Shown: positions 35,331-45,745 of the stretch, in pieces
How positions within the stretch are numbered: the first letter of the stretch is position 1
Layout: each line of letters begins with the position of its first letter
DNA from: Rhyacophila brunnea
Lineage: Eukaryota > Arthropoda > Insecta > Trichoptera > Rhyacophilidae
NCBI GenBank assembly: GCA_022495005.1
Contig: JAGYXB010000135.1
Span: 3,472,001 to 3,536,000 of the forward strand
Direction: 5' to 3'
DNA length: 64,000 bases
Program-made: the position numbers and the translations under genes
Notes under the pieces: model-generated
The model's input: only the letters and a program-made list of their open reading frames with translations
What the model was told of the DNA's origin: nothing
The model's database searches: none

Positions 35331-36438
35331 TACCTACTAATATTTCAATCTATTTTTTATGAAAGGTGTTTTGAATTCATAACTACCAACTTTTTTTGAA
35401 TATGTAATTGAATAATATGGTACTGTAGCGGCTAAATAGATAAATTATCAAAATTTTATTGTCAATTAATCGCAACTAATATATTATAACAAAAAAACAA
35501 TAATTAATATAAATATACTTGTACCGATACAAGTACACAAGCACATACCTATCAATAGTAGTAGGTGGGTATTCATTATTCTCACTTCAATATATTATTA
35601 TTAGTACCCGTTTCCATTTTAGTGTATCTATAGAAGATGACAGTGTCAACTAATAAAAAAATTAATTAAATAAGTACATACTACAAAATAAATAATAATA
35701 GTTTAGTTTACCGTATAGATATGGCGAGCCTTTCTTCTCGTGAAATACTTCTTCTCATAGCTGTGCTGTGTCACAACTTTTTATTATATTTTGTAAAACT
35801 GCTTACCTACCGAATGTATTAATAGTATTTACAACAGGTTTTTAGAATACTGCAAATATTCAAATTATTCAAAATATTATGTTTTTGTACTTAATCCTTT
35901 ACTTAGTAGGTATCTAGGTAATAAGGTTTTTACCCTTTCTTCGTGTATTAACTTATAATCTTTTTTTATTGTATTAATAAATAATAATAGTACAAAACTT
36001 AAATCAATTAGAATTTAAATTCAAACTCCATCAAGTACCCTCGGTCGATAGTATTGATGATGATGGTATATAATAGGCTCAACAATAGGTAATTTTCAAA
36101 ACGCTTTCGATATAAAACAGTCCAGCTCCAAAAGAAGCAATAGTGGGAAAATAAATGTAGGTATAATGCAATATTACGTACTGATTTTATATTGATTTAT
36201 TTACCCTTGTACGCCACTGTAATGAAAGATAAATACTCTCGCAGCAGGGTGCAGTTTCAAAAAAAGGCGTTTATGAATCCCCTTGAAAACCGTGTTTTCT
36301 CTTGGACAGCATTGTCGAAATATTGACGCATTTGACACGCATTTAAAACGCAATCGGCTCGCAAATAAAACGCAAATAAAACGCAAACGTCGTTTGGCGG
36401 ATGAATCCGAAACTTCGCTTTGCCGTGTGCGCGCAGCC
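35331..36438 (-). repeat. Right arm of the long inverted repeat
   Basis: Reverse complement of 31891-32997, with its own TTTGCGT cluster at about 36325-36400 and the terminal GCGCGCAGCC next to TAA. Arm identity is high throughout by eye, suggesting recent insertion, or arms kept alike by gene conversion. Confidence 0.9.
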
Positions 36439-36441
36439 TAA

Positions 36442-37066
36442 GTCATGGAAAACGAACGTGCGATTTGATCCATTCTGACCGGGCAATTAATTTATCAGAG
36501 CCGTTGTATCAATAAAATCAAAAACAATAGCTGCTTACTAGTTATACAAAAAAAAAATCATCAGACAAACATTAATAATTATTCAAACAATCGAATAAAA
36601 TCATAGGTAAAAACTCTTAATTACCCTGGACTGATAGACATGATACAATCTGGTAGATGAGAGACTCAATGAATTTTATGAATTTTTATTTGTGATTATA
36701 ATTGACTGGATCACCGATGAGAATTGATTAAGTATTTGATGATTTATTTTCTAACTCGATTTATACAGTAACAATTAATCTGCAAATTTAATATCAATTG
36801 AAACAAAATTAATTTGGGCACATTATCGGGATTTTTTTTACCTTCTTCCATGATCTGCCGTCGGACGCGGACACTGACTTAAGTCACTCAAAGTATCAGG
36901 CGGTCATAATACCTCAGGCGGTACCGAATAAGTCGGCATAATAATATTGTATGTGAACTTATTTTATTTATACACACCGACAACGAAGGTTTACCCGTAT
37001 CGGATTTTTTTTAATAATATGTAAAACCATCAACTCAACCCAAAAACCGAATGAACTACCCAGTTA
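36442..37066. other. AT-rich DNA, no gene identified
   Basis: No frame above 60 codons with any motif, and no clear repeat. A few GC-richer bases near 36860-36920 are unremarkable. Confidence 0.25.
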
Positions 37067-37716
37067 TGCGTCAATTACATCGACCTACATTACGAGCTGC
37101 TTGTTGGCTTATTTACAATCTGCCTGTAAAGTCGCCCAGTGTCATCATTGACAAGCTAACAAGCAGATTGTAAACAATCTACCGAGAAAAGTTGAAAGCC
37201 GGTCAACTTTACACGCTACACGCCGGCGTGTGGGCCTACTGCGTCTGCGCAGTAGAGGCAGTAGAGTGCAGTAGCAACCTCCCGTTAAAAAAACGAACTA
37301 CGTTCTGTCAAAATAGTCGCTGGCTTATGGCTTCTCAGCGAATGGAAAGTTTTGTGTGTCATCATCACAATCGCAGTAGCTGAATCGCCCGCTTTCAAAT
37401 TCGCCAACAAACAGCTCGTAAAGTAGCTCAATGTAATTGACGCATTACGAGCTGTTTGTTGGCGAATTTAATATCGGGCGATTCAGCTACTGCGATTGTG
37501 ATGATGATACACAAAACTTTCCATTCGCTGAGAAGTCACAAGCCAGCGACTCTTGACAGAACGTAATTCGATTTTTTACCGGGAGGTTGCTACTGGGCTC
37601 TACTGCGCAGACGCAGTAGACCCACACGCCGGCGTGTGCGTGTAAAGTTGACCGGCTTTCAACTTTTCTCGGTAGATTGTTTACAATCTGCTTGTTAGCT
37701 TGTTCAATGATGATAC
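37067..37716. mobile_element. Foldback element with 273-280-bp arms and a 23-base centre
   Basis: 37141-37420 is the reverse complement of 37444-37716 with few differences. Shared pieces include CAGATTGTAAACAATCTACC, CACGCCGGCGTGTG, CTACTGCGTCTGCGCAGTAG and TTCGCCAACAAACAGCTCGTAA. The centre reads AGTAGCTCAATGTAATTGACGCA. The sequence TGCGTCAATTACAT with a following TTACGAGCTGCTTGTTGGC occurs a third time at 37067-37108, oriented like the complement of the centre. The element therefore looks like an inverted duplication of a smaller MITE together with flanking DNA. Two self-complementary motifs lie inside each arm. Non-coding; superfamily unknown. Confidence 0.85.
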
Positions 37717-38264
37717 CGTTTTACGGCGTCCTTAATGTTACACAGGTATGATACTATATTAGGTATGTAATAAGTATGTAGGTACAAAGATATTTCCAAA
37801 AAATACCAAGTGGGATGGGTACGACAGCTGATCACCACACAGTTGCTCCTCAAATCTTGGAATTAAATTAGACACAGATACCCCTATTTCTCGATCCACG
37901 TAGAGTTTTGTAATGTAGCCTACTGTCGCAAGAGGACTCAATTATATACTTTTCCTCTGCCGACGTCAGATGAAGATTGGATCCTTGAATGGGAAACCAT
38001 AAATTATAACATAGGTATTGCAGTTGTATTCAATGTAACGCGGCCTGTTGGAAAACAAACATAATTCCAAATAATCTTAATTCAAAGCGCCAATGCACGA
38101 TGACAATCAATGATAGATACCATTATTGCACCAGTTTGTAACCTCAAATGCTTGTTCTCGTGATATAAAATTGTTTTTGAACAGCCCCTATCTCACCTTA
38201 CCGACTTGTTTCTGAAATATTTTTTTGAAAATAATAGTATAAAGTTCACAATATGACGGTTCAC
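37717..38264. other. AT-rich DNA, no gene identified
   Basis: One 60-codon minus-strand frame (37759-37941) without motifs. Nothing else supported. Confidence 0.25.
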
Positions 38265-38331
38265 GATGGCGGGCCGCAAAAAATACCCGGCGGGCCACAT
38301 ACGGCCCGCGGGCCGCAGTTTGCCCCCCCCT
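38265..38331. mobile_element. hAT terminus fragment of the GCGGCCCGCGGGCC type
   Basis: Read on the minus strand it begins CCAGGGGGGGGCAAACTGCG and continues through GCCCGCGGGCCGTATGTGG. This resembles the CAGGGGTGGGCAAACTGCGG end of widespread animal hAT elements that mimic a paired GGCCCG repeat. No matching opposite end is visible nearby. Confidence 0.6.
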
Positions 38332-39464
38332 GGCCTAGATCAATCAAGTAAAGTTTAAATTTCATTTTCCTAACAATGACCAAATCAGAGTTATCTAGTT
38401 CTAGTATTTGAGGTGACGATATAATTTTTCATCAATTTTGATAAATACAGCAATGGACCAAGGAGGACAGTGGATTAACCCAGTTTTAAATTATGTTAAT
38501 GTATATTAAGTATATAAATTGGTATGCAATGTCACCATTTTTTTATAAATATATCATCGTGATACACAGGACTCTGAGAAATGTACTAACAACTAATTTA
38601 TAATATATTTTATTTTCAGTGGGTGGATATGTATTTATCTGTTAATATTTTTCCATTTTGTCTATGTCTTTAGTTGTTATACAAAGTATGAAAGATAGTT
38701 CGAAAGTAACAATGAGCATATTCGAGTTTGACCATTCTCGCTTAGTTCGGTATAGTTAAATGAAGAATTCATATCCTAAGTAGTAATAATATGGCCCGAC
38801 AATTGGGACATTGGGAATTGACAATCTTATTTAGGTATGGTCCCAATATTGAAGCCCCATTTGATATAAGAAAATAAAAAAGATTTTAAGTTACACATAT
38901 CATTTATATTTTTATAAAAATCGATGTTTTTTTTAAATAATTACTTATAAAAAATATTAAAACTATTAATCAGTCACAAATCTCTTATACAAAACACAGA
39001 AAACTTAATAACTAAATTTTAATAATAAATATTATGACCATAAAGTATAAGGTGTTGACAAATTCACATTTTAGGTACTTATAACATTTTTTTACAATTG
39101 CAAGTTTATTTTTCACTTAAAATAAAATACTTATATTTTTCTTTTTAATGTTTTCAGATAGGATTTAGATTTAATACAGTTTAAAAAAATGTAAATTATC
39201 AAAAAAATGTCTCAAATTGCAAGCTTCGTATTTTTCCGCTAGGTGCCTCTGGTAGGTAGAGTTATCGCCTTTTTAAAGTGTTTTTAATAAACTTACGATT
39301 TAAAGATTATTTTTTCCAGTCAAATAAAAATTTACTATTTAAACAAACCGTTATATATAATTTATACGTACGTTCATTGAATGGTCTCATGTCTCATCTT
39401 AATATTAAAAATATTATTTTATGGTGTTTTTATAATGTTTAGGTTGACCAGGGAACTCATAAAT
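38332..39464. other. AT-rich DNA, no gene identified
   Basis: Very AT-rich. A short motif at 39208-39247 (ATTGCAAGCTTCGTATTTTT then CCGCTAGGTG) recurs at 61939-61980, so it is part of a dispersed repeat of unknown type. Confidence 0.35.
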
Positions 39465-39780
39465 ATTGAGAAGTGGGCTGCCTCTGTGTGCCACTGAAAC
39501 AAGGTTTAATTCTAGAGTGTGGGGAAATATGGACTAAACATATTCACCTGTTTAAGAATACGTTATGTCCAATAGCTACGTCTTTATCCAGAATATGTAG
39601 GTACTTATTAAAGTTTGTCACGTAAACGAAACGCGCATTCAATATTGGTAATATTTGAGGATACTATGCGCTTTGTGTTTTTTTGGGATTTATGGCTTGA
39701 TCTACATAAAGTAATAAACCGTATCTAGCTTCAAACCCTTGGTCCATATTATTAATACATATTATGTTCTGTGAGGCTGA
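39465..39780. repeat. Dispersed repeat family R3, copy A
   Basis: It matches 44095-44640. Shared pieces are AGTGGGCTG.CT.TG.GTGCC, GGTTTAATTCTAGAGTGTGG, AAAGTTTGTCACGTAAACGA followed by AACGCGCATTCAATATTG, and CTTCAAACCCTTGGTCCAT. Copy B contains an additional block of about 250 bases in the middle. Element type unknown. Confidence 0.65.
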
Positions 39781-39889
39781 GGTATCATAAATATATAGGT
39801 CATAGGATACCATAATACACATAATTATGTAGCCGCCGTGCAATGACATTAATATGGACGAAGCATCTGGAAAAAAAATGACACTCACT

Positions 39890-40088
39890 TTTTTGTCGGG
39901 TCTGCCGAATGGCATAATCTGTTCTAACGCCATTACAATAAAGGTTATATTGCTATAAATTCCCGATGCTTTTTGTCGGTCTGCCGAATGGTTCGGTTCA
40001 AACGGGTTCGCTCAAATGAACATTGACACTAGAAATACTGTTCTAACACCATTACAATAAAGGTGATATTGCTATAAATTCCCGATGC
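39890..40088. repeat. Imperfect tandem duplication
   Basis: TTTTTGTCGGGTCTGCCGAA... and CTGTTCTAACGCCATTACAA... through TGCTATAAATTCCCGATGC occur at 39890-39969. They occur again at 39970-40088, where the second unit has about 40 extra bases (GGTTCAAACGGGTTCGC...). Local duplication of unknown origin. Confidence 0.85.
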
Positions 40089-42662
40089 GTGATATCGCAT
40101 AATGGAAATTGCGTGACGTCTACCTATACATGTGGGAATGTCGCTATGCGCGAATTTACTTGCTAGCTACTGTATTGAGTGCGTTGTCCATTAATAATGT
40201 CATTATACCGTGACGAAGAATAATAAAACCACGGCATGGGTAGCAGAAAATTTAAGAGCATTGTTTAATTTTAATATCACTCATTAATGATGTTAACACG
40301 TACAACTCGTTCGTAATCATAATATTGGAACAGAGTGACGTGACTAAAGTGATGAATGATGATAATATGATAAATACCTACTTATCGTGATACCGATAAT
40401 GCGATGGTATAATACTATCTACTATCACAACGTCGCTATAGTCACAGATGTGCGGTGTCGCTGTCGACACGGGAACCCATCAAATATAGCGTTCGTGGGG
40501 TGATTAAAGGGGTGGGTGCAGTGTCGGATTCACCCTCAGGCGTGTAAACACAGCGCAGGATTTCCTATTCCACACAGCTAACTATTAGGGTGAATCGAGC
40601 GCCACACATTTTTCGTGGAATACGTGTATTATTATGTTGTGTGATATAAATCTCGCCATCGATCAGTCATCATCGTATATGATATTATAATTGAAGGATT
40701 TCAATCAATGAATTGGATGGTTTATTATTATTATTCCATCATAATTTATATCCATAGATTAAAATATAAAAATATTTCACAAAAGTGAAGTAATCGAACA
40801 GTCATAGTGTATCTATGGTATGGCACCGAATTGTAATTGTAGGATGCTGTGTCTCTTTGTACACCGCCCAAGAGCCGTAATCTTGGTCTCCGGACCTTCC
40901 TTTCCCTTCTGGTCTGTTGTAAGGGATACTCTTTGGTGGTTGGGTGTATTCTATAGATTAAATAAAAACGTGTATTCCGTCCTTGAGATATAATGGCCTT
41001 TCCAACGGAGTCGTCACACTTCCACGTGTGAGACGATAAGGGGATCATTGTACAACAAATCTGTGCCTTTTTCGTCGCACATGGCTTCGAGGACTATTAT
41101 CACATCAGCCTTATTAATAGCCAGGAATAATTGACGAATTATAATGACTAATGATCCAGTGGTTACAGCCATATTATGACAGGTAGGCGGATAGGTGCCA
41201 AAACAAATTCAAATATTTAAAGCTTGTCTATTTATCACCAAGCAATATTGTTTCTAACTCTAAAATCTATTGGACTGCACACTTTATACGGTCGTCTTTC
41301 CGAAAAAAATGCATAATAGATCACATGCGACTAAATTTCCAAATATGTTTAGCAATACACACTGTCCTCCAGTGAATGCGGGCAATATACGCGCTTTCGC
41401 ATTGGTATACCTGAGCTGGCGAGCATCCGATTCAAAATGTGACTTCCCTAGTCGCAAATTACCTACCCCTCAAACAGAAATAGTGTCGATTCTTCTGCTA
41501 GTAATCGTTAGAGGTGAGTTGGAAATACTGTGACCAGTTTGTGTACTCAAGTCTCGGCATGAAACTACCCATACGTGTGGCCCAATAAACTTGTTCCAAG
41601 AAACTTCTTCGAACGCATACGATGAGATCATCGCGACCATAGATAATATACGTAAAACGCGATTCGCTAGATGGTAGACTTTCAATACTATAATGACGTG
41701 ATATACTCAACAACTTTACTGTCATTGCCGTCATTGCTCTCCCTTTCTCCCCAGTTGTAAAGTTGGTATAGTGAAGGACAGAAATGGTGACAAGTTCGTA
41801 GTAAGTAGTAATAATATGGAGTTAGTTTTAGTTCCAGTGGAGTATGAGACTGATAAGTATTTACGCGTCTATCTGGTTTCGTCACGATGAGTTTCTCAAT
41901 TTTTAGTGTTATAATTGCAATTTATAAACTGAATTCAAATGTTATGCGTGATCGTGTAAATGGATAATAATTATATAAACAATAATCTGTGTAAAAATGG
42001 TTTCTAAAAAGCACTGACACAGCTTTGCACGCCAAACGCTCTATATAATATCCCAAATACTAGTAAGTATTTTGGAACAAGTTTCGATACTAAGTATTTT
42101 TTATACTGGTAGTAAGTATACTTAGTCTTCAAAATCGACCAGTTCTCCCACCTCTAGTAATTGTAAAGAACTACAGGTTCCAAAAAATACCTAGGAATCA
42201 ACTTTCCAATAACTAGTATAATCATTGATGGTCTATTGTTCTGTCCACGGTCATGCCAAGACGAGTAATTTTTTTTATAACTCAGCGTTGTGTGGGAGAT
42301 CGGCTCAACTCAAAAGCGGGTGGTTATTGGGGTTACAGGGGGCAAGCGTGGCAAGTGGGGTGGCCGACTTGGTGCCGTCGAGGCAATCAAGTGACGTGTC
42401 GACTGCCGAGCGTAGTACCTAAGCGTGGGGTAAGTGTCGGCATCGCTAAAGGGGTGGCGGGCGAAATCTTCAGAGTCTAAGCAAGGACAAAATATTCACG
42501 TAGGAATATTTTGTCTCGCATTTTTATAATGAATCTTCACATAATATATTTAAAAAAAGTTTTTGCTAAAAGCTAAAAATCAGAAGAACTTCCATAATTA
42601 AAAACAAGGATACAAATGAATTTCTTTGACACAAATGACGCAATAGATTCATTATAAGATTA
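40089..42662. other. No gene identified; GC-richer island at 42290-42480
   Basis: A short inverted pair GGATTCACCCT (40529) / AGGGTGAATC (40588) is present. The island at 42290-42480 has overlapping plus-strand frames and G-rich words such as GGTGGTTATTGGGGTTAC; no domain was recognised. The rest is AT-rich. Confidence 0.25.
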
Positions 42663-43085
42663 TTAAAAGGGGTCTTCGAAACAGTTCAAATCTGACATAC
42701 CCACAATATTAAGACGGTACTTCAGTGAAACGGCAAATAATTTTCAACTATAGGTGCGACGAAATTTCGGACTGGCTGGCAATCGGAGAGCGAAAGTCGA
42801 GCTGTGAACACGTCAATTTGTTTTGTGATGGCGACGAGGGAATTAATTCTTAAATCGTATAAACATGACTATAAAACGTTACCCGTTTACTTGAAAAAGA
42901 AAACATGTCAATGAATATATTATTAATAATAATAATAGAACAATAAACATAACATTAAATGGACGCATGTTGACTTTTTTGACAAATTATGTTTTGTTCT
43001 GCACGCGTCATTTTCACAATCTTCGCGTCGCGTAGTCACGATCGTTTTAAACTGTGCCCCACCTGAATTATAGCCTTAAACTATT
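42663..43085. repeat. Dispersed repeat family R1, copy 2
   Basis: It matches 9224-9795 at both ends (GGGGTCTTCGAAACAGTTCA start; AAATGGACGCATGTTG and GTCACGATCGTTTT end) and 57745-58150 throughout, including CGTTACCCGTTTACTTGAAA and AACATGTCAATGAATATATT. It lacks the LINE insert seen in copy 1. Confidence 0.7.
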
Positions 43086-43139
43086 CCAAAATTTGTAATA
43101 TTATTTTAATGTGATCAGACAGCGCGCCGAACCCTTACG

Positions 43140-43385
43140 TCACTAAATGCGCCATTGCACATGTTCGATCCTAAGAGGATCGAATGGGGCTCCATAAAGC
43201 GGAGGTTGTATTAACAGATTTTTGTTTTTCCGAGAAAGGGATGTTAGCCCCTTGCCCCCCCCCCTATTCGAACCATACTCTGGCTCCAGATCTACATTGA
43301 AAAACAACATGTGAATTTGCCAGACCCGGGATTTGAACCCGGTACCCACGACATTAAAATCCGACACATTACCGCTTGACTACCG
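43140..43385 (-). repeat. tRNA-derived SINE
   Basis: On the minus strand the head reads GACCGCGGTAGTCAAGCGGT, then CCGGGTTCAAATCCCGG, a perfect T-arm with box B. The putative acceptor strands (GACCGCG and GTCTGGC) do not pair well, so this is a SINE head or tRNA pseudogene. The body continues through TCTGGAGCCAGAGTATGGTT and a G9 run to about 43140. A piece of the body (CACATG..GTTTTTCAATGT) reappears on the plus strand at about 43458-43482, joined to the LINE fragment. Confidence 0.65.
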
Positions 43386-43485
43386 CGGTCATTCTAATAC
43401 TCGTAATACTTGATAGTTTTTATGGAAATAAATTATGCACCCACGATCGTCTGGAAAAAATCACATGCCGTTTTTCAATGTGTTT

Positions 43486-43917
43486 CTATTTCTATACGGA
43501 GTCGAGTCGTGGACCCTGAAGGCAAGAGAATGGAAGGCAATTGATGCCTTTGAGATGTGGTGTTGGCGCCGAATGCTTCGCATTTCTTGGACGGAGCACA
43601 AGACGAACCAGTCAATCATCCAGAGACTGAAGATAAAGGAACGGCTCTCGACGATATGTCTGAGAAGAATTTTGCAGGTTTTTGGACTTATTGTCAGGCG
43701 CGGAACGGACAACCTGGAGAAACTGGTAGTTTTAGGTAGCCTCCAGGGAAGGCGAAGCAGAGGAAGAGCGTCTGCGCGATGGAGCGACCAAGTGAAAGAG
43801 CTGACTGGGGGCACCATCCATTCTGCCCTGAGAGAAGCGGAAGATCGAGAAGGATGGAAAGTCTTGGTCGCTCAAAGCATGGCGAAATTTAAACGTGGTC
43901 ACGATCCTCAGCCATGA
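43486..43917 (+). pseudogene. 5'-truncated LINE ORF2 C-terminus, uninterrupted frame
   Basis: The frame encodes YGVESWTLKAREWKAIDAFE, then MWCWRRMLRISWTEHKTNQS, CLRRILQVFGLIVRRGTDNL, GRRSRGRASARWSDQVKEL and ends AKFKRGHDPQP-stop. This is the C-terminal, post-catalytic part of an insect endonuclease/reverse transcriptase (YG.E.WTL......IDAFE.WCWRR.LRI.W). About 143 residues survive with no stop or frameshift, so the copy is the youngest LINE piece here. The RT catalytic domain (FADD) and endonuclease are missing, as is usual for incomplete reverse transcription. Confidence 0.88.
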
Positions 43918-44094
43918 GTGCACGACCAAGAAGAGATTTTTCCCAGAGTGAACCTAATAGGTTGAGCAAGCATTTATGGTGATTTCTTTGGAACCTATTA
44001 GAAAATTATCTTTATTTGTGTCTTCGATTCGACATCGTTTCAGCTTTTCATTGATTTACCAAAACTATGTAGTTTTTCAACGAGGGTGTAACAC

Positions 44095-44640
44095 ATGGGA
44101 AGTGGATTGTCTTCTGGGTGCCGCTTAAAGGAGGTTTAATTCTCTAGTGTGGTTGAAATTTGGATTAAACTTAAACACCTGTTAAATCATATGATTGTTA
44201 AATATGTAGAGTACCTACACGTTTTATTGTTTTATAACTTTACTTTGCACCTTTTTTACACTTTTTACTACTCACGGATAAGCATCGTTGCACGATTACC
44301 TCGGATCAAATGATATTTACTTGTATTAATATATGTAGCAATAAATAAATAGATAATTATATGTAAAAAATATTTTTAAGAATATATTAAGACTTAAATC
44401 ATTTTCATCCTAGAGCCGGAGTGTAAAGTTATGAAGCGTATATTCTATTTACGTCTATATCGCAATATGCTTTAAAAGTTTGTCACGTAAACGAAACGCG
44501 CATTCAATATTGTGTAATATTTGAGAGGGCCTGACCGTCATTAAGTCATTAAGCAAATCTCGCTTCAAATTCTTGGTCTATCTATAGCGACAGGCTTCAC
44601 GATTATATTTATTAATAATATGTCTGTGTTTTCAACAAAG
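44095..44640. repeat. Dispersed repeat family R3, copy B with internal insertion
   Basis: The ends match copy A at 39465-39780. The additional block at about 44220-44470 includes GATCAAATGATATTTACTTG and CATTTTCATCCTAGAGCCGG, and is itself repeated at about 59370-59503. This is one dispersed sequence inserted into another. No coding capacity. Confidence 0.6.
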
Positions 44641-45242
44641 AACTACGTAGGTAAGAGAAGTTGTATTATCGCATTCAAAGAATTCTGAAATGGTACCTGA
44701 AAAAAGTTTCTTCCTGAGCTAAATTTATATTTCACATACATAAATAAGGTTGGAGTTCATCCACTGTGCCACGAAGTGAAACGGACGGAAATATACGTGT
44801 CGGGGAAAATGCTCGGTCGGTAGCCTAGCCCGTTTGAAACTAGGTATGTACCTACGTCCCAGCTCCACGCTCAACACTAGGAGTTGATATCGTATATCAT
44901 TATACAATATTTATATGTAGACATGAAAAACGCGATCTTGTTTATAACTTATAACATTGCTGAAGATTTTGTGTGATGCCTTTCTAACTTTAATGAATAC
45001 TGTGAACTCCCTGTAACGAAGTGTATAAAACGTTAAAATTATCAGCTATAGGTACATACACAATTTACTGTTGAATATAGGATCTGTTGGTGTGATACGT
45101 TAATATTGTGATCTCAATTTATTATGACTATACGCGCACACAAGGGAAGGGAGATTGCCCAGATCCTCAAAAATCCTGGAAAAATATGGATTATTTAAAA
45201 AATATACCCATACTAAAGCCGTCATATTAAAAGAAAAAGTAT
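44641..45242. other. AT-rich DNA, no gene identified
   Basis: One 60-codon minus-strand frame (44725-44907) without motifs. Nothing else seen. Confidence 0.25.
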
Positions 45243-45540
45243 TGATACCTGCGCATCTATTCTATACACAAGGCTGCTATCGGTGGCTATCGAGGACAAC
45301 ATTTATGTATTGAGGTATTATAATTGTTACAATAAGTTAGCCGTCTAAACTGTCAAAACTGTCTATCTCGCTCTAAAAGTTATCACAGCCAAAAGAGGTG
45401 CCGTTAAAACATAGCACTTTTTGACAGTTCAGACGGTTAACTTATTGTAACAATTAACCGCCTAAAACATAAATATGATAAACTACCCTAGATAGCTGCC
45501 GATAGCAGTATTGTGTATAGAATAGATGCGCTGGTATCGG
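45243..45540. mobile_element. Hairpin MITE of about 300 bp
   Basis: GCGCATCTATTCTATACACA at 45251 pairs with TGTGTATAGAATAGATGCGC near 45512-45531. Further in, GCTGCTATCGG, AATTGTTACAATAAGTTAGC and CTAAACTGTCAAAA all have inverted partners on the right side. The outermost pairs are GATACC / GGTATC. Almost the whole element is self-complementary apart from a loop at about 45365-45415. Target-site duplication not resolved; superfamily unknown. Confidence 0.8.
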
Positions 45541-45599
45541 TATCATGTCTATTTTTAAGTGTGTGTGAAGTTTTGCCATTTTTTAATTCGCCGGAAGAG

Positions 45600-45745
45600 T
45601 GAAGCCGATTGATGTGCAACGAAAAGGCGTCAGAGTCTACTCGAAAGTCGAAAACCGGAAAACTGACTCTAGGTGAGCTCGAGCCACCAACCTTTCGGTC
45701 TGTACTCGAACGCTTTACCACTGAGGCCGAGATAACAGATTGATG
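45600..45745 (-). repeat. tRNA-derived SINE
   Basis: On the minus strand CTCGGCCTCAGTGGTAAAGC is close to box A and is followed by GGTTGGTGGCTCGAGCTCAC, close to box B. A body follows (GAGTCAGTTTTCCGGTTTTC). It lies about 60 bases to the right of the hairpin MITE at 45243-45540. No second copy was seen in this window. Confidence 0.5.

Larger units (their letters stand above)
31891..36438. mobile_element. 4.55-kb long-terminal-inverted-repeat element, PIF/Harbinger-like, non-autonomous
   Basis: It starts GGCTGCGCACACACGGC and ends with the inverted GGCTGCGCGCACACGGC. TAA flanks both sides (31888-31890 and 36439-36441). The arms 31891-32997 and 35331-36438 are about 1.1-kb inverted repeats with only scattered mismatches and small indels. 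Just inside each end is a cluster of TTTGCGT / AATGCGT units. The 2.3-kb middle holds an older partial copy of the arm (33000-33990), a relic of another MITE (34418-34510) and a smaller inverted pair (34050-34135 with 34955-35100). No transposase-like frame exists. The 3-bp TAA duplication and GGCT ends suggest PIF/Harbinger; a foldback-type element of other origin remains possible. Confidence 0.85.

Noticed and set aside
31891..36438. A Polinton/Maverick virus-like element, because of the long inverted repeats
   Set aside because: It is far too short, it has no polymerase, integrase, protease or packaging genes, and the flanking repeat is 3 bp rather than 6 bp.
40529..40600. A hAT MITE bounded by GGATTCACCCT / AGGGTGAATC
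   Set aside because: The arms are only about 11 bases, with no consistent terminal CAG and no flanking duplication.
43310..43385. A functional tRNA gene on the minus strand
   Set aside because: The T-arm and boxes are good, but the acceptor strands do not pair and the sequence continues into a SINE body.
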